Assembly: GCF_001185345.1 (NCBI RefSeq)
Contig: NZ_KQ236745.1
Coordinates: forward strand, 208,655-272,654
Length of the DNA: 64,000 nucleotides
DNA from: Dorea sp. D27
GTDB taxonomy: Bacteria; Bacillota; Clostridia; Lachnospirales; Lachnospiraceae
Direction: 5' to 3'
Shown here: positions 1-8,029 of the stretch, one piece after another
Position numbering within the stretch: position 1 is the stretch's first letter
Layout: each line of letters begins with the position of its first letter
The notes under the pieces: generated by a model
The model's input: the letters and a program-made list of their open reading frames with translations, nothing else
Told to the model about the DNA's origin: nothing
The model's database searches: none
Made by a program: the position numbers and the translations under genes

Positions 1-444
1 GAGCTTCCGGATTTTGAAGTGAGCTGGACGCAGGGTGCGGACATCGATTTGTTTGCCAGAAGGACGGACGGCAGCAGAGACGGAGATGAGATACGCCCGG
101 GCTCCAAAGGGTACTATCCGTTTACACTTAAAAACGGCAATTCCTTTGCAATAGATTTTGATATGTCTGTCAGGGAAGGGAGTCTGCATATTCCGATGCG
201 CTTCCGTGTTGTTGATGCCGACAGTGGAAAAGAAGTGCTGTCCGGATGGGGGAATACAATGAAGAATGCTGTGTCGGCCAGTGAAGCAGTTCGTCTGCCA
301 GCAGGCGAAACCGTCAATTATAACCTGGAATGGGAATGGCTGTATGAAGGCGGAGACGACGCGGCAGATACGTTGGCAGGAACAGATGAAAATGGCGTAT
401 ATGCCGTAGAGCTCAGGATTCATGCTGAGCAGGCCGCCCGATAG
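1..444 (+). CDS. TasA/camelysin-like surface protein, 5'-truncated by window
   Basis: The frame is open from base 1 and ends at a TAG, so the N-terminus lies outside the window; the first in-window GTG is probably internal. The 147 visible residues are a beta-rich extracellular-type domain. A segment around residues 105-125 contains NLEWEW followed by EGGDDAADT, which resembles the C-terminal part of SipW-dependent TasA/CalY-like proteins of Clostridia (family recognised from memory of this pattern). It is followed 23 bases later by a second protein of the same general class, so both probably belong to a SipW-type matrix or surface operon. Exact role unknown. Confidence 0.6.
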   Translation, partial: ELPDFEVSWTQGADIDLFARRTDGSRDGDEIRPGSKGYYPFTLKNGNSFAIDFDMSVREGSLHIPMRFRVVDADSGKEVLSGWGNTMKNAVSASEAVRLPAGETVNYNLEWEWLYEGGDDAADTLAGTDENGVYAVELRIHAEQAAR

Positions 445-467
445 CAGATGGCAAGGAGACGGGAACG

Positions 468-1013
468 ATGAGAAAGCATTTATCAAAATCAAGGATAATG
501 GTATACTTGCTGCTTGTTACAGTGGCAACCCTGCTCGTACTGTCCATGACTTACGCCCGTTTTACGTCCGCAGTGGACGGGAACGGTAAGGCAGCATTGG
601 CTGTGTGGGAGTCACAGAGCGATGCACTGACGATAGATGTGGGCGGGATGAAGCCCGGTACCGTCAAAACATATGAATTTTACATAACAAACAGCAAGGA
701 CGGCGTCACGAGCGACGTGGCCCAAACCTATACATTCACTGTAGAGTCGACGAATAACCTGCCACTTGCATATCAGTTATCCCCTGTCGGGAGCAGCACG
801 GCGGGGACAATGATTTTGGAGCAGAGTCTGGATATGTCGCAGGGCAAGAGCAGACTGTCCGGCGGCAGGCTGCCTCATACGACAGCAGTCAGACATGAAT
901 ATATTCTGAAGATTACCTGGCCGAAAGGACAGACAGCAGCCGGGTATGCGGATGAGATTGATATGGTTACGCTGACGGTTGATGCGGAGCAGGATAAGAC
1001 AGTGACGCCATAA
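468..1013 (+). CDS. SipW-dependent-type secreted protein (TasA-like)
   Basis: 181 aa. The basic N-terminus is followed by one hydrophobic segment (about residues 11-28) and then TYARFTSAVDG, the typical SipW-cleaved signal layout in which a YA.FT pattern follows the membrane segment. The mature part is beta-rich with an immunoglobulin-like feel and no cysteines. The start is supported by GGAGACGGGAACG just upstream. Members of this class are matrix fibre or surface proteins exported by the Sec pathway and processed by the SipW signal peptidase; the peptidase gene is not in the window and may lie upstream. The specific function cannot be told from sequence alone. Confidence 0.6.
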   Translation: MRKHLSKSRIMVYLLLVTVATLLVLSMTYARFTSAVDGNGKAALAVWESQSDALTIDVGGMKPGTVKTYEFYITNSKDGVTSDVAQTYTFTVESTNNLPLAYQLSPVGSSTAGTMILEQSLDMSQGKSRLSGGRLPHTTAVRHEYILKITWPKGQTAAGYADEIDMVTLTVDAEQDKTVTP

Positions 1014-1060
1014 TTAAGAAAATCAGAAGGATAGAATATCATAGGGAAGGAACAGACGGT

Positions 1061-1816
1061 ATGGAGAATGAGCAAAAAGGCAAATCTGACGCAGAGAGGA
1101 GGCGTCTTGGACTGGCAACGGCAGTAGGGGTCGTGGTGGTGCTGCTGGCGGGCATTGTCATAGCCCGGTACGTGATGCACCAGAGCCAGAGGGGAATTCT
1201 GTCTGCACAGGACTTCTATTTTGCGAGTAATTTCCTGAAGGAGAGTAGAGAGGACTATTATATTGATCCGCAGGCGGGGAAGTTTGAGATACAGCTTTAT
1301 AATTTCGCAGATGTTAAGCGAGTTTCGACGGAGGATATCAAGTACAAAGTTAGTGTCAGCTCCGGGGGAACTGCAGATAAGACAGAGGGAACGCTTGCAA
1401 AAGGCGGAAAGAGAATTGAGACTATTGCTGTCAGTCCAGATGCAGGGACAGATGAGATAGCCGTCACGGTACAAACGACTGCGCCTTACGAGAAGGAGCT
1501 TGCCGCCACGTTCCATCTTCAGTCTGGAGATAGTTACACGTTAGAGAATAAGGCTGGCGATACGGCAGCTGTACTGGATATGATCTGTACAGATCATACG
1601 GCGGGCAGGAAGGTGACGTTGAAGCTTCCAGAGGGAGTGGTGCCGGATGCCACGGATGACAGCGTGTCGCGTTCAGGAGGGGACTTTATCTATACGTTTC
1701 CGGAAAATGGGTTATACTCTGTTGTTTTGCTGAAATCAAATCCAGAAATGGACGGAGAAGTTACGGCCCAAACGATATTTTCGGATGAGATTGATCTGCG
1801 GAGCATCTTCAAATAG
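1061..1816 (+). CDS. Membrane-anchored extracellular protein of the surface cluster
   Basis: 251 aa. A charged cytoplasmic start (about residues 1-16) is followed by one strongly hydrophobic helix (17-37) and a beta-rich domain predicted outside the cell. No cleavage site is obvious, so it is probably a type II anchored protein. A good ribosome site (AGGGAAGGAACAGACGGT) precedes the ATG. It sits 47 bases after the TasA-like gene and 47 bases before the giant repeat protein, so it is probably co-transcribed with both. I do not recognise a named family; a role in anchoring or chaperoning surface fibres is only a guess. Confidence 0.55.
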   Translation: MENEQKGKSDAERRRLGLATAVGVVVVLLAGIVIARYVMHQSQRGILSAQDFYFASNFLKESREDYYIDPQAGKFEIQLYNFADVKRVSTEDIKYKVSVSSGGTADKTEGTLAKGGKRIETIAVSPDAGTDEIAVTVQTTAPYEKELAATFHLQSGDSYTLENKAGDTAAVLDMICTDHTAGRKVTLKLPEGVVPDATDDSVSRSGGDFIYTFPENGLYSVVLLKSNPEMDGEVTAQTIFSDEIDLRSIFK

Positions 1817-1863
1817 AAAATGATACAATGTGTGGGCATATTTATCATACAGGAGGAGTTACC

Positions 1864-4800
1864 ATGGGCGTAAAGCATCACAATACAGAAAGGAAAAGGA
1901 AAGAAAGAGGTCCCGGCTGGCGCTGGACGGCAGTTCTTTTAGGATTCTGCCTGTTCCTCGGACAGGTAAATATGGATTCGATGGTTTCCTATGCGGAAGA
2001 GAAGGGCCCTGTAACCATCCAGGTGGGAGAGAATGTGACTGCACTGCTGGAGGATGGAAGACTGACACTGTCAGGGCAGGGGGGCACGAAGGATTTTACA
2101 AAGGAAGATGCTCCTTTTACGCAGTATTCAGCGGACATCAGACAGCTTGCGATTGAAGAGGGGATAAACTATATTGGTTCGTACCTCTTCTATGGGCTTG
2201 GGAATCTCTGCGGAGATTTGACTCTGCCAGCCAGCATTACAGGATTTGGAACGTGTGCCTTCTCTGGCGGCAGCGCGGATTGTGCGCCTTCATTTTCTAC
2301 GATTGTCAATAAGGCTCAAAGCATACAGGATATCGAATCTCCGGAGACGCTTTTTTACAGAAGCCGGACAGGGACATATTCCTGTGCTGCAGAAAATACT
2401 TCTTTTATAAAGGCAGCACTAGCGGCAGGGTATATATCTGGGGATGCTGCAGGCAAAGATGGCGCTGATGATGCCGAAAGAAGGGATGGGGCAGCCGGAC
2501 AGCCGGAGGCAGCTGCATATGCCGCCGGGGATAGTGTGGCAGCAGAGACAACGCTCTATGTCAGCCAGTCAGGGGGTGATGACAGTACGGGTGACGGAAC
2601 CGAGGCAAAACCGTATGCAACAATGGATAAGGCGGCTTCGGTTCTGCCTGCTGACGGTACGGCGGATACGAACGTGCTTGTTCTGATGGATGATTATCAG
2701 CTGGAGCAGACGGACGCAGATAAGGACTTCATGAAAAACAATCCAAGGCATGTGACGATAAAAGGCATTTCAAAGGATATTAAGATTGGCTTTCATATAT
2801 TTAACGACAACGATTTTAATACAGAGAACAATTTTATCAATCTGTTCGGTAATATTTGTTTTGACAGTATAATGATACATCAGATATCGCATATATACGG
2901 AAACGGCCATGACATTACGGTGAACAGCAGCGTGACAAATAAGGGGGATATATATCTGTATGGTGGGGGAAGGTCAGACATCAATAATGGCGTTGGTAAA
3001 ATAAAAGTGTATGGGGGGTCGTATTCCAGAATTATTGGCTATGTCAGAAGCTTTGCCGGTGGATTAGATGCACAGGGGACAGAGGCATCTATTACCGTGG
3101 GTGGAAACGCGTCAGTATCGTCGATCGTAGGAGGACTGGCCAACGGCGCAGTGAATAACGGAAATGTAGATATAAGCATAGAAGGAGGAAGAGTCAATGC
3201 AGTCTGCGGTGGGAACCAGGGGTATCAGACGTTAGATGCATCCTTCAGCGGCAGGACGCGGATCAATGTGTCTGGAGGAAAGGTGGAAAATATTTATTCC
3301 GCAGGATCAGGCAGAGATCAAAGCATACCAAACTATAAAGGGAGCATATCGGTCAATGTTACGGGTGGTGAAGTGGGCAGCCTCTATGGCGCCGGCTCAG
3401 CAGCTTATGTGACTTCAGGAAGTGATGTCACATCTGACATAAACATGCATATATCCGGCAATGGGAAGGTTAAGAACATATATGGTGCAGGCGTGGGGGG
3501 AGACAGCACGGTAAAAAAGAGTGGGTCGGCAGAATTCAGCGGAAAGCCGGAGGATTTTGGAAGCGTAACCGGTAATGTTGACATAGTCGTAGGCAATGCC
3601 GATACATCTGGCAATACCGGGCCTGTAGTCGATAATATCTATGCCAGCGGCCAGGGATACGCCGTATCCGGACTGACATATGAAACAAAGGAGAATGCCT
3701 ACCTTAGGGGAAGTGCCAAAATCATTCTGAACAATGGTACGGTCGGCAGCATCTTTGGAGGAGGGGCTGGAAAAACGGAATCCGGTTATGAGAACTGTGC
3801 GCGGGTGGCTGCCGGTACGGACGTCTCTGTTCATATCAATGGAGGTGTCGTGACGGGAGACGTCTATGGCGGCGGACAATACGCGAAGACAGAGGCGTCT
3901 ACGTCAGTAAACGTAACAGGCGGAACTGTAAAAGGGAATCTGTATGGCGGCGGCTATCAGGGACCGGTGGAAGGCAGCACGGCAATCAATATCGCCGGAG
4001 GTTTGGTGGAAAAGTCTGTGTATGGAGGAGCTAAGGGAAGTGAAGACTCTGTTCTTGTATCCGTACAGTCAACTATCAATATGACGGCCGGCACTGTAAA
4101 TGGCAATATCTACGGAGGCAGCGAGGTAAGCGATAACGGGCCGGAAGGAAATACAGATGACCGGATATTTGTCAACCTGGTCGGCGGATCGATAGACGGC
4201 AACGTGTTTGGCGGAGGATACCAGGGTATTGTCAACGGCTCTACCCATCTGCATATCGGCAAGGATGCCATTAGCAAGTGTGCCTATTATAGCTCACATA
4301 CAGGCGAGCAGCCGTCGCTGGAGATAACAGCAGACCTGTCTGTCGGAGGTTCGGCCTATGCAGGAGGCGATTATGGCGGCGAGGATTATACTGCCGTTAC
4401 GGTTGCTGGCACATCCCACGTATATATTGACGGGACGGAATATGATACGGGACAGGGGAATGGCAGGGCGGACATGAACATCAGAGGCGGCGTGTTCGGC
4501 AGCGGGGCATCCTGTGACGCGGGCAAGACCCGCCTCGTCACGCTGGATCATTATGGCGCGGCTAAGAAGGATGCCGATGGAAATATTGTCGGTGCGACCC
4601 GTACGCTCACAGCCGTGCAGCGGGCAGACCGTGTAGTGGTACATAAGTCACATGTAGAGCTGTCCGGGCAGTCTGATGTGGCGAATGTCAATCAAACTGC
4701 AAAGTATTCACTGAACAGAATCGGCAATCATGGGAATTCATCAGTGCTTGGAGCATTAGGAAACAGTCTTGTACTTCAGGAGGGAAGCACTTTGATACTT

Positions 4801-7308
4801 GACTCCGATGTTCTGGAAGTGGCAAATCTAAGGAGCATAGATGCGTCCGGGACTGTGGTAGATACAGACGGGCTTACCGCTTCTCCGAATACGATATCGT
4901 TCTCCTCAGGTACAGTATTCCGACTGTCCTATACAGATTTAGATACGGATAAGGAGACCTACGGCGGAGTATACGGCCATGCTTATATGGCAGTCGCAGA
5001 TACGTCGGTTGCATATGCCTATGCCCGGTCGAAGACGGGTGAAGGTGAAAATGACGGCGGCTTTGTATCCTTGAAAGACAACAAGGAGCTGGCATATACA
5101 GATGTCAACGGAATGTACCGCTATTGGAAGATATCAGGAAGTGCCGCGAGCGCTGCCCGAAATACGGTACTGACGGCGATAGAGCTGAAAAACGGCGAGG
5201 CAGGTTACGGAGCCGATGGATATTCGTCCGTGGCTGGGATAATTGAACTGCCGCCTGCTGAGAAAGGTTCAGATTACACAATCAAAAGCATTACCCTGCC
5301 TGGCAGAGTTTCGCTTGTAGATGCCGCGAAAGACAAGGCAGATGGCGGCAGATGGCTAACAACTGAATCTAATACGACAGCCGGAAGCGAAGTGGATCTG
5401 GCCGGACAGAAAAAGAAGATAGATGAGAATCCCCTGTCTGCTTTTGGTCTGTATATGGGATTTGGAGATGGCTTTCCGGCAGGAACCGGCAAGGTTATCT
5501 CTAACGAGTCGGCCCAGCAGGGAGGAACGAACAATATTATAGGCCAGACAGTTACGTATGAAGGGGAGGATATCATACCACGGATTACCTTCTGCCTGAC
5601 ATATGCTAATGACAAGATTACGGCCAGCCAGAATCTTGGAGATGTGGAAGTGACGATGTCACGTTCTGTTAACGGCAAGGAAGAAGAAACGACGACTATG
5701 AAAGTGGAGATTGTTACAAAGGCCGGCAGCCTGTCTGAGCAGACGATAAATCTTTATGCCGCGCAGAGTGGCAGCTATACCGGGAATCTTATCATTCCGT
5801 CAGGAACATCCAGAAACTTAAGCCTGGCAGATGTACAGACAGGGGAGGCCGGCGAACTCGTTCAGGCAGAATCCACACTCGGCGGCTGCAAGTATTCTAT
5901 TACCATGCAGCCTGTGCAGTCGGGGGGCTGGAACAGTTCGGGCCTGATGAAAGACGCCTTTGATCTGGCGGCATATATGTCCGGGGCCAGTATTCCTATC
6001 GGTGTAACTGACAGCAGGTACGAAGCGTCTGTTGCATTTTCAATTAAGAATTCTCCGAAGTTTACTGCTAAAACTTTGGACGTGATAACTTTGACATTAC
6101 ATGACAGCAGCAATAACACGGATATAAAAGTGACACTCAATATACACTGGAATGCTTCTATTGTGAAACATGTAAAGATATCACAGGGAAAGCAGTACAA
6201 CAGTACAGCTGCAGATGCCAGCGCTGCCATTGCTCGTAATAGTGCAGTCACTGCTTCGTATGAGCTTGAATTTGCCGGGACAGAACAGGCGGCAAGGATA
6301 TGGCTTGAGATGCAGGATCCGAATGGAATCAAAGTGGATATTCCTGAGGGAACGAAGATTACGCTGAAGAAACGCTCCAGTTTCTACGTCTATGAAACCG
6401 ATGGCGGGAAGAAGGATAGAGTTATGCTGTCTGAATTTACGGAAATGTGGAAAACCGGAGGTCCTGGTAATGTCAATTCGGGAGATACTCTTACTGTTAT
6501 CGTAGACTTTTCTGCTTCCGGAGGACTGGCAGACGGCGGATACAGTCTAAGGCTGAAAAACGAGACGGGGGCGGATTCTTCTGGAGCTGCTTTTACCGTT
6601 GGCTCATCAGAAGCGGCAGTCAGCTTTTCTAAGACAGGCGAAACCGGGCTGTCCAGAGGAGAGCATCATTTTATGCTTTGCGTGGAAGCTGGGTATGACA
6701 CACGGTATAACGATGGAGCGGCAGCGATGATATCCCAGCCCGGCGGCCGTTTTCCGGAAGGGACGGTATTTAAATGCGGCGGCAGGACGTATCATCCTAT
6801 CGGGGGATATGTATATGTACCTCTCGCATTATCTGAGGATGGATGCTGTGAGATTGTGATGGATACCGGCAGCTCTGACGGACTGGCTCCGGGGAATTAT
6901 ACGCTGACGGCGAATGTGTTCCCGGCAGGACTTCAGGCCGGAGGCGCGGTACCTTCCGCCATAGAGAAGACCGCGGAATACACAGTCAGCGCCAATCCGG
7001 AATATGGAATTGCGGTTGCGCTTTCCGATGGACAGGACAGAAGCGTAGAGGCAGGACAGACGGTAGAATTCGACGTACAGTATGCTGTTACAGGGGTGGC
7101 CGGAGCTTCCGTTGAGGTAAGTCTGCAGAAGAAGAACGGCGGAACATACGAGTCGGTACCAACCTGGGAGGCCAGTGGCAATGAAAGTGCAGCCGGATCC
7201 GGCATGCAGAAGATCAGGGTGAAGATACCTGAGGAGGTATCCGGCACGTATCGGCTGAATTTTAAGCTGGGAGACGAGACGGCACCGTATAATGTAATTG
7301 TCTATTAA
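1864..7308 (+). CDS. Giant secreted repeat protein with beta-helix-like Gly-rich repeats
   Basis: 1814 aa from the ATG preceded by AGGAGGAGTTACC; an ATG 36 bases upstream lacks such a site. A basic N-terminus, hydrophobic stretch (about residues 20-40) and SYAEE form a signal peptide. From about residue 340 to 900 there are many imperfect repeats of the form GG.V.GNVYGGG and GGTVKGNLYGGG, alternating with short strands, as in right-handed parallel beta-helix adhesins. The C-terminal third looks like several Ig-like beta-sandwich domains. No LPXTG or S-layer motif is visible at the end (VIVY). It is last in the surface cluster, ahead of a strong terminator. Adhesin or matrix scaffold is the best inference. 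Confidence 0.7.
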   Translation: MGVKHHNTERKRKERGPGWRWTAVLLGFCLFLGQVNMDSMVSYAEEKGPVTIQVGENVTALLEDGRLTLSGQGGTKDFTKEDAPFTQYSADIRQLAIEEGINYIGSYLFYGLGNLCGDLTLPASITGFGTCAFSGGSADCAPSFSTIVNKAQSIQDIESPETLFYRSRTGTYSCAAENTSFIKAALAAGYISGDAAGKDGADDAERRDGAAGQPEAAAYAAGDSVAAETTLYVSQSGGDDSTGDGTEAKPYATMDKAASVLPADGTADTNVLVLMDDYQLEQTDADKDFMKNNPRHVTIKGISKDIKIGFHIFNDNDFNTENNFINLFGNICFDSIMIHQISHIYGNGHDITVNSSVTNKGDIYLYGGGRSDINNGVGKIKVYGGSYSRIIGYVRSFAGGLDAQGTEASITVGGNASVSSIVGGLANGAVNNGNVDISIEGGRVNAVCGGNQGYQTLDASFSGRTRINVSGGKVENIYSAGSGRDQSIPNYKGSISVNVTGGEVGSLYGAGSAAYVTSGSDVTSDINMHISGNGKVKNIYGAGVGGDSTVKKSGSAEFSGKPEDFGSVTGNVDIVVGNADTSGNTGPVVDNIYASGQGYAVSGLTYETKENAYLRGSAKIILNNGTVGSIFGGGAGKTESGYENCARVAAGTDVSVHINGGVVTGDVYGGGQYAKTEASTSVNVTGGTVKGNLYGGGYQGPVEGSTAINIAGGLVEKSVYGGAKGSEDSVLVSVQSTINMTAGTVNGNIYGGSEVSDNGPEGNTDDRIFVNLVGGSIDGNVFGGGYQGIVNGSTHLHIGKDAISKCAYYSSHTGEQPSLEITADLSVGGSAYAGGDYGGEDYTAVTVAGTSHVYIDGTEYDTGQGNGRADMNIRGGVFGSGASCDAGKTRLVTLDHYGAAKKDADGNIVGATRTLTAVQRADRVVVHKSHVELSGQSDVANVNQTAKYSLNRIGNHGNSSVLGALGNSLVLQEGSTLILDSDVLEVANLRSIDASGTVVDTDGLTASPNTISFSSGTVFRLSYTDLDTDKETYGGVYGHAYMAVADTSVAYAYARSKTGEGENDGGFVSLKDNKELAYTDVNGMYRYWKISGSAASAARNTVLTAIELKNGEAGYGADGYSSVAGIIELPPAEKGSDYTIKSITLPGRVSLVDAAKDKADGGRWLTTESNTTAGSEVDLAGQKKKIDENPLSAFGLYMGFGDGFPAGTGKVISNESAQQGGTNNIIGQTVTYEGEDIIPRITFCLTYANDKITASQNLGDVEVTMSRSVNGKEEETTTMKVEIVTKAGSLSEQTINLYAAQSGSYTGNLIIPSGTSRNLSLADVQTGEAGELVQAESTLGGCKYSITMQPVQSGGWNSSGLMKDAFDLAAYMSGASIPIGVTDSRYEASVAFSIKNSPKFTAKTLDVITLTLHDSSNNTDIKVTLNIHWNASIVKHVKISQGKQYNSTAADASAAIARNSAVTASYELEFAGTEQAARIWLEMQDPNGIKVDIPEGTKITLKKRSSFYVYETDGGKKDRVMLSEFTEMWKTGGPGNVNSGDTLTVIVDFSASGGLADGGYSLRLKNETGADSSGAAFTVGSSEAAVSFSKTGETGLSRGEHHFMLCVEAGYDTRYNDGAAAMISQPGGRFPEGTVFKCGGRTYHPIGGYVYVPLALSEDGCCEIVMDTGSSDGLAPGNYTLTANVFPAGLQAGGAVPSAIEKTAEYTVSANPEYGIAVALSDGQDRSVEAGQTVEFDVQYAVTGVAGASVEVSLQKKNGGTYESVPTWEASGNESAAGSGMQKIRVKIPEEVSGTYRLNFKLGDETAPYNVIVY

Positions 7309-7317
7309 ATATAAATT

Positions 7318-7368
7318 AAATATCCCGTAGTGCAGAGGCAGTTTTCCTATTGCATTACGGGATATTTT
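7318..7368. terminator. Bidirectional intrinsic terminator between convergent genes
   Basis: A 17-bp stem (left arm 7318-7334, right arm 7351-7367, one G:T pair) has A-rich and T-rich flanks on both sides, so it can end transcription from either strand. The stop codon of the minus-strand Crp/Fnr gene (7355-7357) lies inside the right arm. Confidence 0.9.
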
Positions 7369-8029
7369 TGTTCATTGTGAACCGATTCTTTTTACAGATG
7401 AGAATGCCTTCCGACTGGAGCTTGCTTATCTCGTTAGAAAGGGCGCTCCGGTCTACGGATAGATAATCCGCCAGCTGCTGGCGGTTAAAAGGGATTTCAA
7501 ATGTGGGGCAGCCGTACTTTAGTGACTCTGCAGACAGATAGGACAGCAGCCGTTCCCTTATGGTGCGTTTCGTGAGATGTTCTATCTTTTTCGTGAGTAT
7601 TACATTTTTCGCGGCGATAGCAGCCAGCAGATTCTGTATGAGTCTCGTGTGGGAGGTGCAGGCTGAGGTACAGGCTGTCAATATTCTTCTGATGTCGAAG
7701 AACATTACCTCAACATAGGAATCTGCCACTGCACTTGCCTCAATCGGCATATCTGGCAGGCAGGCATATGATTCCGCAAATATCGTTCCCGGGAGGATTT
7801 CTGATAGGATGGAGCGGTTTCCCCAAAAATCCTCTTTTATGATCAGGACAGAACCAGATAAGACCATCCCGAGAGAGACAACGGGGTCGCCCGACCGGAT
7901 AATATAGGAATCTTTGTCGTATTTATGAATTTTTGCAGACAGGCAGCTCAGCATATAATCTATCTCCTGTGAATCAATTCCGCTGAACATTTTTGTATTC
8001 TGAAGCAAAGGTATATACTTATTCATCAT
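7355..8029 (-). CDS. Crp/Fnr-family transcriptional regulator
   Basis: 224 aa. An N-terminal cyclic-nucleotide-binding-like beta-roll (about residues 10-125) is followed by a long dimer helix and a C-terminal winged helix. The segment FNRQQLADYLSVDRSALSNEISKLQSEG is split between the helix-turn-helix (about 175-195) and the wing, typical of the family. No cysteine cluster for an Fe-S centre is present at the N-terminus, so it is not a classical Fnr; the ligand is unknown. The start ATG overlaps the upstream stop codon (ATGA), implying translational coupling to the GGDEF-EAL gene. Its own stop codon falls in the terminator stem. Confidence 0.88.
   Translation of the reverse strand: MMNKYIPLLQNTKMFSGIDSQEIDYMLSCLSAKIHKYDKDSYIIRSGDPVVSLGMVLSGSVLIIKEDFWGNRSILSEILPGTIFAESYACLPDMPIEASAVADSYVEVMFFDIRRILTACTSACTSHTRLIQNLLAAIAAKNVILTKKIEHLTKRTIRERLLSYLSAESLKYGCPTFEIPFNRQQLADYLSVDRSALSNEISKLQSEGILICKKNRFTMNKNIP

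Noticed and set aside
875-1516. A 213-codon open frame on the minus strand
   Set aside because: It overlaps two well-supported plus-strand genes and reads as low-quality sequence rich in Cys, Ser and Leu.
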